A stretch of DNA of 64,000 nucleotides from Selenomonas sp. GACV-9 (GCA_900116485.1 FPAX01000009.1:1-64000); one strand, 5' to 3'; shown: positions 18,138-27,620, numbered from the stretch's first letter. Notes: generated from the sequence alone by a model not told the origin. Translations and numbers: made by a program.

Positions 18138-19166
18138 ATGGCATTTGATATGTATGGAGAAAGCGAGTCGGAGCTCTCCAATCAGCAAAAAGTTGCGATA
18201 TTGTTTATAGCGCTGGGGCCTGAGTATTCGGCCAAGCTGTTTCAGCATCTCGATGATGAAGAGATCGAGAAGATCACCCTTGAGATTGCCAATCACAAGC
18301 AGGTCAGCTCGGAACAGAAGGCGGCCGTCATCAGTGAGTTCTATCAGATGGCGATGGCCAGGGACTACATTTCGAATGGTGGTCTCGAGTATGCACAGAA
18401 CGTACTCGAGAAGGCCCTGGGCTCCGAAAAGGCGATGGAAATCCTCAACCGCCTGACGACGAGCCTGCAGGTCCGTCCGTTCGACTTCCTGCGCAAGACC
18501 GATCCGTCGCAGCTCATGAACTTTATCCAGAACGAGCATCCGCAGACGATTGCGCTTATCATGGCTTATCTCGATCCCGATCAGGCAGCTACTGTCCTCG
18601 GATCGCTGACGCCGGAGCAGCAGGCTGATGTTGCTAAGCGTATTGCGCAGATGGACCGCACTTCGCCGGATCTCATCCGCGAGGTGGAGCGTGTCCTCGA
18701 GCGCAAGCTCTCGGCACTGGTTACGCAGGATTTCACGACGGCGGGTGGTGTCAAGGCTATTGTCGAAGTGCTCAACCGCGTCGACCGTACGACCGAGAAA
18801 TCCATCATCGAGACTCTCGAGGTGGACAATCCGGAACTGGCCGAGGAGATCAAGCGCCTCATGTTCGTATTCGAGGATATCGTCCAGCTCGACGACCGTT
18901 CGCTGCAGATGGTTCTGCGCGAGGTGGATACGAAGGATCTGTCGCTGGCTCTCAAGGCTACGCCGCAGGAAGTCGCCGACAAGGTATACAGGAATATGTC
19001 CAAACGTGCTGCCGACATGCTGCGTGAGGAGATCGAGTTCATGGGCCCGGTCAAGATCCGCGATGTCGAGGAGGCACAGCAGAAGGTCGTCAATGTCATC
19101 CGCACGTTGGAGGACAAGGGCGAAATCGTTGTTTCGCGTGGACAGGGAGACGAGATGATTGTCTAA
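18138..19166 (+). CDS. fliG: flagellar motor switch protein FliG
   Basis: The C-ring protein that contacts the stator. 342 residues: N domain with NQQKVAILFIALG, middle domain with the EHPQTIALIMAYL and LTPEQQADVAKRIA (EHPQR-like) surface, and C domain with FVFEDIVQLDDRSLQMVLREVD holding the charged torque-helix residues. It starts with no gap after fliF and overlaps fliH by 8 nt, so the three are co-translated. Confidence 0.97.
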   Translation: MAFDMYGESESELSNQQKVAILFIALGPEYSAKLFQHLDDEEIEKITLEIANHKQVSSEQKAAVISEFYQMAMARDYISNGGLEYAQNVLEKALGSEKAMEILNRLTTSLQVRPFDFLRKTDPSQLMNFIQNEHPQTIALIMAYLDPDQAATVLGSLTPEQQADVAKRIAQMDRTSPDLIREVERVLERKLSALVTQDFTTAGGVKAIVEVLNRVDRTTEKSIIETLEVDNPELAEEIKRLMFVFEDIVQLDDRSLQMVLREVDTKDLSLALKATPQEVADKVYRNMSKRAADMLREEIEFMGPVKIRDVEEAQQKVVNVIRTLEDKGEIVVSRGQGDEMIV

Positions 19167-19944
19167 GGTTATCAAGGCCGCTGTATGGAAAGACAATCCT
19201 CATTACATCGATACGCCGGAGCCGCCAAAGCAGGAGACTCCGGCTGATGTGATGATGGATGATGAGGCTTTGTCCCATATGATGGCAGAAATTGCTGCCA
19301 AGGAGCAGCGGGCATCAGAGATGCTCAAGGATGCCAAAGTAAATGCAGAGATAATCAAACAGGAGGCCCAGGCGGAGCATGAGCGGCTTATCGCTGAGGC
19401 TCAGCAGGAAATCGACGAGCTTAAAGAACAGGCTCAGCAGGAAGGCCGCCGTGAAGGTTATGAGGCTGGCCATGCTGATGGCGAGCAGAAAGTTCGCGAG
19501 GAGATGGCAGAGCTGATCCGGCAGGCCAATGCCAAGGCCGAGAAGACGCTGGCGGATGCCAAGGCTGCTTCGCAGGACTACGTCCAGCAGGCAGAGCACG
19601 ATGTCGTGACGATTGCCATGAGCGTGGTGGAGAAGGTATTGCCGCAGCACTTCATCGATGTGCCGCAGGTGGTACTTCCCCTCGTCAAGGACGCTATCCT
19701 GAAGGTCAAGAATCAAAAGGAACTTATCGTCCATGTGCCACCGGAAAGCTATGATCTGGTACTCATGGCGCGTGATGAGTTCCGCACGATCCTGACCTAT
19801 GGCGATGCTATACTGACAATCAAGTCTGATGAAAGCTTGAAAGCTGGCGATTGTTTGATTGAAACACCGAATGGCAGTGTTGATGCGCGTCTGGCGACGC
19901 GTATGGAGCTTTTGAAACAAGCAGTACGGGATGTAATGTTATGA
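19159..19944 (+). CDS. fliH: flagellar export ATPase regulator FliH
   Basis: Peripheral stalk protein that anchors the FliI ATPase to the C-ring. 261 residues, with a long Glu/Gln/Ala-rich coiled coil (about 35-150) containing GRREGYEAGHADGEQKVREE and a C-terminal V-ATPase-E-like domain. It starts at TTG 19159 inside the end of fliG and overlaps fliI by 4 nt. The N-terminus is poorly conserved, so the start is judged from spacing to GGGAGACGAG. Confidence 0.9.
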   Translation: MSKVIKAAVWKDNPHYIDTPEPPKQETPADVMMDDEALSHMMAEIAAKEQRASEMLKDAKVNAEIIKQEAQAEHERLIAEAQQEIDELKEQAQQEGRREGYEAGHADGEQKVREEMAELIRQANAKAEKTLADAKAASQDYVQQAEHDVVTIAMSVVEKVLPQHFIDVPQVVLPLVKDAILKVKNQKELIVHVPPESYDLVLMARDEFRTILTYGDAILTIKSDESLKAGDCLIETPNGSVDARLATRMELLKQAVRDVML

Positions 19945-21281
19945 CTGATGTGAGGGACAACAAGGGGTTCCAACTGAATATCGGGAAGTTCACGGATGCT
20001 GTGGCGGCCTGTCCTTCGATGAAGCTGACGGGCAAGGTCACCCAGGTCATCGGACTGGTCATTGAGGCCCAGGGGCCGACGGTCAGTGTTGGCGAACTGT
20101 GCTATGTCCACTCACGTTTTGCCAATGTGCCGCCGATTCCGGCTGAAGTCGTCGGTTTCCGCGAGGGCTATGTCATGCTGATGCCGGTCGGCGAGATGCA
20201 GGGCATAGGGCCAGGCTGCGAAGTCGTGTCGGCGCAGAAAATGCTGCAGGTCAAGGTGGGGCCGGAGCTTTTGGGCCGAGTGCTCGATGGCTTAGGCAAT
20301 CCGATGGATGACAAGGGGCCGCTCTTATGCAAGGAGGAATACCCTTTGCAGGCTGATCCGCCAGCCCCGCTTACGCGTCCGCGCATCCATGAGAACTTGT
20401 ATGTCGGTGTGCGGGCAATCGATGGACTCATCACGATGGGTGAGGGGCAGCGTATCGGTATCATGGCTGGTTCAGGCGTCGGCAAATCGACCCTGCTGTC
20501 GATGATTGCCCGCAATACCGAGGCGGATATCAGCGTCATTGCACTCGTGGGGGAGCGTGGCCGTGAGGTTCGCGACTTCATCGAACGCGATTTGGGCGAA
20601 GAGGGCATGAAACGGTCGGTTGTCGTTGTGGCAACCTCTGATCAGCCAGCGCTCGTCCGCATCAAAGGCGCGATGACAGCTACGGCGATTGCCGAATATT
20701 TCCGCGATCAGGGCCGCAAGGTCATCTTGATGATGGATTCGGTCACACGCTTTGCTATGGCACAGCGTGAGGTGGGCTTGACGATTGGCGAGCCGCCAGC
20801 AACGCGTGGCTATACGCCATCTGTCTTTGCCATGCTGCCACGCCTGCTGGAGCGGGCGGGCACGAGTGCGACGGGCTCTATCACGGGAATCTATACGGTC
20901 CTGGTCGACGGTGATGATATGAATGAGCCGATTGCCGATGCGGTCCGCAGTATCCTTGATGGGCACATCGTCCTGAGCCGCAAGATCGCGGCCCAGAACC
21001 ATTTCCCGGCTATCGATGTCATGCCGAGCGTCAGCCGTGTCATGAATGAAGTAGTATCGCCGGAGCATTTGAAGGCTGCACAGCAGATGCGTCAGCTTAT
21101 GGCGGTCTACCGTGATGCGGAAGACCTCATCCATATCGGCGCTTATGTCAAGGGCTCAAGCGCCAAGATCGATGAATCCATCGCCAAGATCGATGCGATC
21201 AATGATTTCCTTTGTCAGGGAATCTTTGAGGTGGATACTTATGAGGATACCGAGAATAAGCTGATTGGCATATCTGGGTGA
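19941..21281 (+). CDS. fliI: flagellum-specific ATPase FliI
   Basis: ATPase of the flagellar type III export system, related to F1-beta. 446 residues. Walker A GSGVGKSTLLSM, the IALVGERGREVRDF motif, Walker B VILMMDSVTRFAMAQREVGL and PPATRGYTPSVFAMLPRLLERAG are visible. ATG 19941 overlaps the fliH stop. Confidence 0.97.
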   Translation: MTDVRDNKGFQLNIGKFTDAVAACPSMKLTGKVTQVIGLVIEAQGPTVSVGELCYVHSRFANVPPIPAEVVGFREGYVMLMPVGEMQGIGPGCEVVSAQKMLQVKVGPELLGRVLDGLGNPMDDKGPLLCKEEYPLQADPPAPLTRPRIHENLYVGVRAIDGLITMGEGQRIGIMAGSGVGKSTLLSMIARNTEADISVIALVGERGREVRDFIERDLGEEGMKRSVVVVATSDQPALVRIKGAMTATAIAEYFRDQGRKVILMMDSVTRFAMAQREVGLTIGEPPATRGYTPSVFAMLPRLLERAGTSATGSITGIYTVLVDGDDMNEPIADAVRSILDGHIVLSRKIAAQNHFPAIDVMPSVSRVMNEVVSPEHLKAAQQMRQLMAVYRDAEDLIHIGAYVKGSSAKIDESIAKIDAINDFLCQGIFEVDTYEDTENKLIGISG

Positions 21282-21286
21282 GTTGA

Positions 21287-21751
21287 ATGAAGAAGTTCAA
21301 GTTTCAGCTGGAGACCCTGCTCAAGGTAACGCGCATGAAGAAGGAGGACGCGGAGGTGGCCTTCGCAGAATCGGCGCGTAAACTCGAGGAAGGCAGGGCG
21401 GCGCTGGCAACCCTCATGGCAGAGATGCAGCAGGGCCAGCGGGACTATGAGGCGTTATCGCAGGAAGGCATAAAGGTAACGATTGGGCGTCTGATGACGT
21501 TCAACAGTTTCTTTGCCTGGAAGCGTGAGCAGATAGAGATGCAGCAGGGAATCATCCTGCAGCTGCGCGCAGAAAAGCAGAAGAAACTGCAGGAACTCAT
21601 GGAAGTCATGAGCTATCTCAAGAGCATAGAACAGCTCAAGGAGAAAAGGCTGCAGGAATACAAGGAAGAAGCGATGCAGGAAGAGCAGAAGATGCTCGAT
21701 GAGATTGGCCTGCAGCTGACGATGAGAAGGAAGGCAGGGGAAGCTTCATGA
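21287..21751 (+). CDS. fliJ: flagellar export chaperone FliJ
   Basis: Central stalk of the export ATPase and escort for export chaperones. 154 residues, nearly all coiled coil, rich in Gln, Glu, Lys and Met, starting MKKFKFQLETLLKVTRMKKEDAEVAF, which is typical. The position after fliI confirms it. Its stop overlaps the next gene by 4 nt. Confidence 0.9.
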   Translation: MKKFKFQLETLLKVTRMKKEDAEVAFAESARKLEEGRAALATLMAEMQQGQRDYEALSQEGIKVTIGRLMTFNSFFAWKREQIEMQQGIILQLRAEKQKKLQELMEVMSYLKSIEQLKEKRLQEYKEEAMQEEQKMLDEIGLQLTMRRKAGEAS

Positions 21752-22395
21752 TAAACCTGATGGGAGTACGGGCCGTGCAGGCAAGGATTGCCCAGCTGCA
21801 GCAGCAGTTTGGCATGCCGGGGCCGGTTCCAGGCATGGACTTTCAGCAGAAACTCGATAAGGAAATCCAGCGGGCAAAGACAGGGGGAACAGCTGCTGCG
21901 GCAGCTGGCGCTGCTGCTGAGACGGCAAAGCTCAAGGATGCAGTGGTACATAGCAGCAATGATGCTGGCAGCACTGCAAACCCATTTCCATCCTATTCAG
22001 TCAACAGCAGCTTGCCGGTGGCTGATCAGAACCTTTCCACGCTCATCGATGCGGCGGCTCGCAAGTATAATGTCGATCCCAAGCTCGTATCGGCTGTAGC
22101 TGAAGTCGAGTCAGGCGGCAATCAGGATGCAACCTCGTCTGCTGGTGCAGTCGGTGTCATGCAGCTGATGCCTGATACGGCAGCTGCCTTGGGGGTCAAT
22201 CCTTACGATAAGAAGTCGAACATCGAAGGTGGGGCAAAGTACCTGCGGCAGATGCTCGATGCCTTTGACGGCGATGTCCGCCGGGCGGTAGCCGCTTACA
22301 ATGCCGGCCCGCAGGCAGTAAGGGATTACGGTGGAGTTCCGCCCTATCAGGAAACGCAGAATTATGTCAGCAAGGTGCTGGATATCTACCGGTGA
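21748..22395 (+). CDS. flagellar-operon lytic transglycosylase (SLT domain)
   Basis: A predicted peptidoglycan lytic transglycosylase. Residues 1-85 are a low-complexity Gln/Ala linker without a signal peptide. Residues about 90-213 are an SLT (Slt70-like) domain with the catalytic Glu in VSAVAEVESGGNQDATSSAGAVG-type sequence, then GVMQLMPDTAAALGV and AVAAYNAGPQAVRDYGGVPPYQETQNYV. It overlaps fliJ by 4 nt and is deep inside the operon, so it is probably exported through the flagellar gate and opens the wall for the rod, the job of the FlgJ muramidase in proteobacteria. The export route is inferred. Confidence 0.88.
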   Translation: MINLMGVRAVQARIAQLQQQFGMPGPVPGMDFQQKLDKEIQRAKTGGTAAAAAGAAAETAKLKDAVVHSSNDAGSTANPFPSYSVNSSLPVADQNLSTLIDAAARKYNVDPKLVSAVAEVESGGNQDATSSAGAVGVMQLMPDTAAALGVNPYDKKSNIEGGAKYLRQMLDAFDGDVRRAVAAYNAGPQAVRDYGGVPPYQETQNYVSKVLDIYR

Positions 22396-22443
22396 TGGTT
22401 CAGTCATGGTAAATAGTAGATCAAGGTAAAGGCAGGTAATACG

Positions 22444-23076
22444 ATGGCAGGGGAAAAGCCAAAGAAAAAAGGAAAGAAAATAGTGAAGCTGCTGCTGATG
22501 CTCTTCCTGTTGCTGGTACTTATCATTGGCGGATTTGCCCTGGGCATCTATCTGCGGCTGTTTGATACACAGGAGGCAAATGAGAAGCTGGGGCTCCATG
22601 AGCTGCCTGTGGTGGGGCAGTATTTCGTGAAGCCTGCACCGACGCAGGCAGAGATGGAGAATACACCGGTGGAAGATGTCAAGCCGGAAAAAGACGAGAA
22701 GAAACAACCGCAGTCCAAGAAGATCACCATTTCCAAGAAAGAGATCGAGAAGCAGATGAAAGAGCGCGAGGCTGGTGAGCGTAAACGTGTCTCGAAGCTG
22801 GCGCGTCTCTATAATTCGATGAAGCCGAAAGATGCGGCCAAGGCGATGGATGAGCTGGATGATGATCTCTGCATCGCCATCCTGCAGCGCATGGATGAAG
22901 GCAATGCGGCCAAGGTCTTGTCGGAGTTCGAGGCAGGTAAGACTGCACGGCTGACGCAGATCATGTATGAAGGCACGCAGAAGCAGATGAATACGGAAGA
23001 AGATGTACGCAAGATGCTGGAAGCTGAACAGGCAAAGCAGAATGGTGAGAATACAGAGACATCGGCAGATCAATGA
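22444..23076 (+). CDS. YlxF/MotE-like membrane protein
   Basis: 210 residues: a basic N-terminus, one TM helix (about 17-40), a charged linker, a coiled coil (about 95-120), then a MgtE-N-like fold with LARLYNSMKPKDAAKAMDELDDDLCIAILQRMDEGNAAKVLSEFE. This matches the YlxF/MotE family that sits before fliK in Firmicutes. MotE chaperones the stator protein MotC in other bacteria; the role here is inferred. It ends the first sub-operon, with a terminator directly behind. Confidence 0.8.
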   Translation: MAGEKPKKKGKKIVKLLLMLFLLLVLIIGGFALGIYLRLFDTQEANEKLGLHELPVVGQYFVKPAPTQAEMENTPVEDVKPEKDEKKQPQSKKITISKKEIEKQMKEREAGERKRVSKLARLYNSMKPKDAAKAMDELDDDLCIAILQRMDEGNAAKVLSEFEAGKTARLTQIMYEGTQKQMNTEEDVRKMLEAEQAKQNGENTETSADQ

Positions 23077-23078
23077 AA

Positions 23079-23113
23079 GAAAGTCCTTCCTGGTTGGCAG
23101 GAAGGACTTTTTT
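23079..23113 (+). terminator. terminator after the ylxF-like gene
   Basis: A 13-bp perfect stem (23080-23092 with 23098-23110, arm AAGTCCTTCCTG) followed by a T-run. It splits the fla/che run before fliK. Confidence 0.88.
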
Positions 23114-23135
23114 CGGGCAGCGAGAATTTATTACT

Positions 23136-23162
23136 TAAGAGAATCAAGGATTCTTACGATAC
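23136..23162 (+). promoter_or_regulatory. sigma-28-like promoter upstream of fliK
   Basis: TAAG (23136-23139), 15 nt, TACGATAC (23155-23162), compared with the sigma-28 consensus TAAA-N15-GCCGATAA: 3 of 4 and 5 of 8 matches, including the CGATA core. The spacer is a perfect dyad, AGAATC-AAG-GATTCT (23140-23154). Confidence 0.4.
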
Positions 23163-23186
23163 ATAGTATAGTAAGGAGGTGAGTGT

Positions 23187-24812
23187 GTGAATACAGCAAA
23201 TGTAATGGCTGTTGCGCCGCAGGCTGGAGCACAGACGAAGGTACAGGCGAACAAGCCTGTCGTGAAATCTGGGAAAAGCGCTGGCAAGGGGATGGAATCC
23301 TTTGGCGATGCTCTGGATAAACTCGATCAGGACATCAAAGAAGCAATGACGCAGACAGCCGGAAAAGAGCAAGGAAGCACAGCAGACGATGGTGATGTCA
23401 TGGAGGATGCACCAAAAGATCCGCTGGCTGCAGTGCTCGCTGCATCACAACAAGGGAATGAAACGCAGACTCAGGGAGAGGAAATGGCCGAGCCAATGCC
23501 GGAGGCAAAAGAACCGGCGACAGTAGTAGATCTTACTGCTGAGGCTGAGGCGGCTTTTATCGATAAAATGGTGCAGAAGGAGGACAAGGCCGCAGACCTG
23601 CAGAGCCTGATTCCTCAGTCTGCTGAGGAGAGTCAGAAAAAACAGGATTTCCTGGCCATGCTGTCTGGACAGCAGCTCAAGGGTAGAGACCATCGGGCGT
23701 CGGCACCGACAATGTCCGAAGCGGTAGAGGGAAAGCCGAAGCAGGCACCGACGCTGCTTGAGTCACAGCTGTTGAAGGCGCAGCAGGATGCTGCAAGTAA
23801 GGGAGCGGCTGTTCCTGCGGAAAATATCCTGCAGGGCTCCAATGCCCAGTCAAGGACAATCAATCCGCAAATGGCCCCGGCTGTGCAAGAACAGCAGCAG
23901 ACTCCGCTTGCAACACAGCTGACAGCGGCTGCTCCTGCAGTACAGGAACTGGCAAAACAGCCGGCAGTACAGCAGATGGTGCTGCAGGATCCCGCTGCTA
24001 AGCAGGAAGCCAGGAGTGATAAGAACATCACGGAGCTTCTGGGAGATGCAGGATTCACAATAGAAGAGAACACGGAGACTGCACCTATCCGCATGGATAC
24101 GCAGCAGACTATGAGGCAGGCTGGACAACAGGCTCAATCCAACGGACAGCAGCAGGCGAATGCTCAGCTGGTGGCAGAGGATGCTAAGACATCAGCATCA
24201 GTACAGCAGCTGCCAGAGGAAGCTGTTGGTGATAGGGCACCGGTAGATCAGCAGCCCGCTGCGGGACAGACGGTAAGTGCCTTCCAGCAGAGCCTGCAGG
24301 AGAGCATCACGGGCACAGCGGCCTCAAAGAGACAGGATGTGCAGCAGCCACAGACTGATTTTGACATCCCGCGTCAGATTATCGATCAGGCCCGTCTGAT
24401 ACGTCGGGCTGAAGATACGCAGATGGTCATCAAGCTCCATCCCGAGCACCTAGGAGAGTTGACGCTGAAAGTTTCGGTTACGCAGAATGGTTCGGTCAAT
24501 GCTTCGTTCCACAGTGATAATGCACAGGTACGGGCAGTCATCGAGAATTCGCTCGTGCAGCTTCGTCAGGAGCTTAACAATCAGGGACTCAAGGTGGATA
24601 GCGTTGAGGTCTATGCGGGGCTGGCCGATGGACAGCTGCCGCAGGAACAGGGGCAGCAGGCCTGGCAGGATCAGCAGGGAAGCAATGCCAGCAATATACG
24701 CGGAATCGCAATGGATGCGGAGGAATATGGTGAGGAAGCTGAAGCACTGGCAGCAGCTGCTATGCAGGGAACAGCGCCGGCAGCTTCCGATGGCGTAGAC
24801 TACCGGATATAG
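23187..24812 (+). CDS. fliK: flagellar hook-length control protein FliK
   Basis: A secreted molecular ruler that sets hook length and switches export specificity. 541 residues: a long, poorly conserved Gln/Ala/Glu-rich ruler part (1-400), then the conserved Flg_hook domain (about 408-480) with VIKLHPEHLGELTLKVSV and the region around AVIENSLVQLRQEL. Start GTG 23187 follows a near-perfect AAGGAGGTGAG (23173-23183). Confidence 0.92.
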   Translation: MNTANVMAVAPQAGAQTKVQANKPVVKSGKSAGKGMESFGDALDKLDQDIKEAMTQTAGKEQGSTADDGDVMEDAPKDPLAAVLAASQQGNETQTQGEEMAEPMPEAKEPATVVDLTAEAEAAFIDKMVQKEDKAADLQSLIPQSAEESQKKQDFLAMLSGQQLKGRDHRASAPTMSEAVEGKPKQAPTLLESQLLKAQQDAASKGAAVPAENILQGSNAQSRTINPQMAPAVQEQQQTPLATQLTAAAPAVQELAKQPAVQQMVLQDPAAKQEARSDKNITELLGDAGFTIEENTETAPIRMDTQQTMRQAGQQAQSNGQQQANAQLVAEDAKTSASVQQLPEEAVGDRAPVDQQPAAGQTVSAFQQSLQESITGTAASKRQDVQQPQTDFDIPRQIIDQARLIRRAEDTQMVIKLHPEHLGELTLKVSVTQNGSVNASFHSDNAQVRAVIENSLVQLRQELNNQGLKVDSVEVYAGLADGQLPQEQGQQAWQDQQGSNASNIRGIAMDAEEYGEEAEALAAAAMQGTAPAASDGVDYRI

Positions 24813-24830
24813 AAGTTAGGAAGTGAGTAT

Positions 24831-25352
24831 ATGGCAAATTCACTCAATACCATTACGACAAATGGTGTAACCCAGACGCTGGAAAGTTATCAGCAGTCGC
24901 AGTCTAATTCGACAAAGAGTGCCAATGATGCACTGGGCAAAGACGCATTCCTGCAGCTGCTGGTCACGCAGATGAAGTATCAGGATCCGCTGGATCCACA
25001 GGATAATGGCGAATATCTGGCTCAGCTGGCACAGTTCTCGGCACTGGAACAGATGACGAATGTTGCGGATGGCTTATCGAGTGTGTCGCAGCTGGTCAGC
25101 AATATCGATACGTCGGTCCTTGTTGGACAGCTCAGCAGCATGATTGGGCAGCAGGTCCAGTGGACGACGACGACAACGACGACCGATGCTGATGGCAATA
25201 CCAAGACGCTCAAGAATACCTTGGAAGGCACGGTCAAGGGCGTCAGCATTTCGGATGGATCGCCATCCATCGTGGCTGAGGCCGGAGGCAAGACCTATCA
25301 GGTAGCTATCAGCGATGTGACGCGTATTGGTGAGGGATCGAAAAATACGTAA
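24831..25352 (+). CDS. flgD: flagellar hook assembly (cap) protein FlgD
   Basis: A scaffold at the growing hook tip. 173 residues, the short Firmicutes form, with the hallmark [20 protein letters not shown] and [17 protein letters not shown] block near residues 30-75, followed by a small beta-domain starting with the Thr-rich [12 protein letters not shown] stretch. It follows fliK by 18 nt. Confidence 0.95.
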   Translation: MANSLNTITTNGVTQTLESYQQSQSNSTKSANDALGKDAFLQLLVTQMKYQDPLDPQDNGEYLAQLAQFSALEQMTNVADGLSSVSQLVSNIDTSVLVGQLSSMIGQQVQWTTTTTTTDADGNTKTLKNTLEGTVKGVSISDGSPSIVAEAGGKTYQVAISDVTRIGEGSKNT

Positions 25353-25387
25353 TCGTTAATAAGGGAAAGGCAAGGGAGGAGTCTATA

Positions 25388-25762
25388 ATGGCTGTTTCAA
25401 GGATGTATCTGAATACACAGCCACTTCTTCCTCTTTGCCAGCCTGCAAGCGATAAGCAGCAGCAGGTAGGAAAGGCAGATTTTTGCGGATTCCTGCAGGA
25501 AGCGCAAAAGGATGTGAATTTCTCGCGGCATGCAGCAGACCGGCTGCAGGAACGGAATATCCGTTTGAGCAATCAGGATCTGGTAAAGCTTGGCGACACA
25601 GTGGATCGGCTGGCACGAAAGGGAGCACGGGAATCGCTCATCTATATGAATGATGTAGCGTTGGTCGTCAGCGTGACGAACCGTACCGTGATAACGGCTA
25701 TGGATGGCACAAGTGGAAATGAGAATATAATAACGAATATTGACAGCGCAGCAATCTTATGA
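25388..25762 (+). CDS. flagellar operon protein, TIGR02530 family
   Basis: A small conserved protein found between flgD and flgE in many Firmicutes. 124 residues. The conserved part starts at about 45 with VNFSRHAADRLQERNIRLSNQD, followed by LVKLGDTVDRLARKGARESLIYMNDVALVVSV. The function is unknown; position suggests hook assembly or its control. GGGAGGAG-like sequence lies upstream. The following 25763-25872 holds no gene I can support. Confidence 0.85.
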   Translation: MAVSRMYLNTQPLLPLCQPASDKQQQVGKADFCGFLQEAQKDVNFSRHAADRLQERNIRLSNQDLVKLGDTVDRLARKGARESLIYMNDVALVVSVTNRTVITAMDGTSGNENIITNIDSAAIL

Positions 25763-25872
25763 AGTTGGACCTAACGGAAACTTTGGATGGCTGAATGACA
25801 GAGGCCGTCCTGCTGCGCATCAGTATGATGAAGAAAGAGATTCTTTCATGTAAGGAAAGGAAGTAATTCATT

Positions 25873-27429
25873 ATGATGCGTTCGCTTTTCTCCGGTGTAT
25901 CCGGACTTAAATCCCATCAGACTCGTATGGATGTCATTGGTAACAATATTGCTAATGTCAATACGACAGGCTTCAAATCAAGCCGCGTCACGTTTGCCGA
26001 TACGCTTTCGCAGACGATGACTGGAGCATCTTCCCCAAGCGGTACGCTTGGTGGTACGAACCCGAAACAGGTCGGTCTTGGTACAGGCGTTGCGTCAATC
26101 GATCTGCTGTTTACGGATGGTTCTGTGCAGTCGACGGGTAAGAATACCGATCTCTGCCTGTCGGGTAACGGCCTGTTCGTGGTCAAGCAGGGGACGCAGA
26201 CCTTCTATACCCGTGATGGTGCTTTTGAATTTGATGCGGACGGCAATTACGTCCTGCCGGGCTCTGGACTTTTCGTGCAGGGATGGACGGCAACGAATGG
26301 TACGTTGAATACGTCGGGGGCAGTGGGCAATATCCAGATCCCTGCTGGCAAGAGCATGGCCGCTGCGGCAACGACGACGGCAACCTATGCGAATAACCTG
26401 AATGCCGCAGCTTTGACGATAACGTCGATCACGCAGACGGTAAGCACGAGTGGTGTGACATATACGGCACCGGCTAATGCGACGACAACGCTGACCTGGT
26501 CGGATGGTACGACAACGGCTGGTACGGCAGGTACAACGTATACGATCGGCCAGGCTGGTACTGGTACGTTGACGCTGAAGTCGATTTCGGCGACGACGAC
26601 AAATTCAGCGGATACATTGACTGCTTCGATAAATGCGCCGGTAACGATAACCATGAGTGATAAATCGACGGTTACGCAGACCACGGGTTCGTATACGCCG
26701 ACTTACAGCCTGCCGCTTACTACGACAATCACTGCTTACGATACGCTTGGCAATGCGCATAGCATCCCTGTGTACTTCACGAAGACAAAGACGAGCAGTG
26801 CGATGGGCAATGAGTGGACGGTATCGATCACGTCTGATCCGACGGCTTCGTCTACTACCATAACGGAAAGCGATGGTTCGACAACGACTATCAATCTTAC
26901 ACCAGCAGTATTACACTTCTCGACAGATGGTAAACTGCTCAGTGGTACGGGTTCATTGGCACTGACTTTGACGAATGGCTCTACGGGAACCCAGAATATC
27001 ACGTTGGCGATGGATTCGGTCACGCAGTATGCTGGCAACAGCACCATCAACGCTTCGGCAGATGGCAATGCTGCCGGTACGCTTTCGAGTGTCTCGATTG
27101 ACAGCTCGGGCATCGTTACGGGCACGTATACGAATGGTGTCAAGCAGGCAGAGGCACAGGTGGCCGTAGCGCAGTTCACGAATGCTTCCGGTCTTACGAA
27201 AACTGGCAATAGCCTCTACCAGGAGTCGAACAACTCCGGTACGCCTAATGTCAAGACCGCTACGGATCTGGGTGTTACGATCACACCATCAGCACTCGAG
27301 ATGTCCAACGTCGATATCGCTAACGAGTTCTCGGATATGATTGTTACCCAGCGCGGGTTCCAGTCGAACTCCAAGATCATCACGGTCGGCGATGAGATGA
27401 TTGAGACTTTGATCAATATGAAGCGTTGA
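25873..27429 (+). CDS. flgE: flagellar hook protein FlgE
   Basis: Main subunit of the hook. 518 residues. The N-terminus MMRSLFSGVSGLKSHQTRMD with IGNNIANVNTTGFKSSRV and the C-terminus NVDIANEFSDMIVTQRGFQSNSKII are the conserved rod/hook core. The middle (about 155-400) is unusually Thr/Ser/Ala-rich and probably forms the exposed variable domain. An in-frame second ATG follows at once, so the start may be 25876. A terminator ends the unit. Confidence 0.95.
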   Translation: MMRSLFSGVSGLKSHQTRMDVIGNNIANVNTTGFKSSRVTFADTLSQTMTGASSPSGTLGGTNPKQVGLGTGVASIDLLFTDGSVQSTGKNTDLCLSGNGLFVVKQGTQTFYTRDGAFEFDADGNYVLPGSGLFVQGWTATNGTLNTSGAVGNIQIPAGKSMAAAATTTATYANNLNAAALTITSITQTVSTSGVTYTAPANATTTLTWSDGTTTAGTAGTTYTIGQAGTGTLTLKSISATTTNSADTLTASINAPVTITMSDKSTVTQTTGSYTPTYSLPLTTTITAYDTLGNAHSIPVYFTKTKTSSAMGNEWTVSITSDPTASSTTITESDGSTTTINLTPAVLHFSTDGKLLSGTGSLALTLTNGSTGTQNITLAMDSVTQYAGNSTINASADGNAAGTLSSVSIDSSGIVTGTYTNGVKQAEAQVAVAQFTNASGLTKTGNSLYQESNNSGTPNVKTATDLGVTITPSALEMSNVDIANEFSDMIVTQRGFQSNSKIITVGDEMIETLINMKR

Positions 27430-27450
27430 TAACTAATAACGTGGCTTTGC

Positions 27451-27480
27451 GGCCGGTGCATGAAAATGCACCGGCCTTTA
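27451..27480 (+). terminator. terminator after flgE
   Basis: A 10-bp stem, GGCCGGTGCA (27451-27460) with TGCACCGGCC (27467-27476), followed by TTTA. Between it and the flbD gene (27481-27620) is AT-rich sequence with no gene. Confidence 0.82.
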
Positions 27481-27620
27481 TTCATGATTGTTTTCTGTTT
27501 GGAAATTTCTTGCAGGTTTTTTAGAGAATCTGGGAAAATAAAAAAGGAAATTGGGGGGGCGACGACGAAAAGAAAAAGAATGAAGATGTATAGTAGTGAG
27601 GATAAGGAGATGGGGCAGTT

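Noticed and set aside
16839..19196. 785-codon minus-strand open frame opposite fliF and fliG
   Set aside because: Same antisense effect; covers two certain genes and shows no domain.
25794..25865. 23-codon ORF between the TIGR02530 gene and flgE
   Set aside because: No convincing ribosome site and no hydrophobic or conserved pattern.
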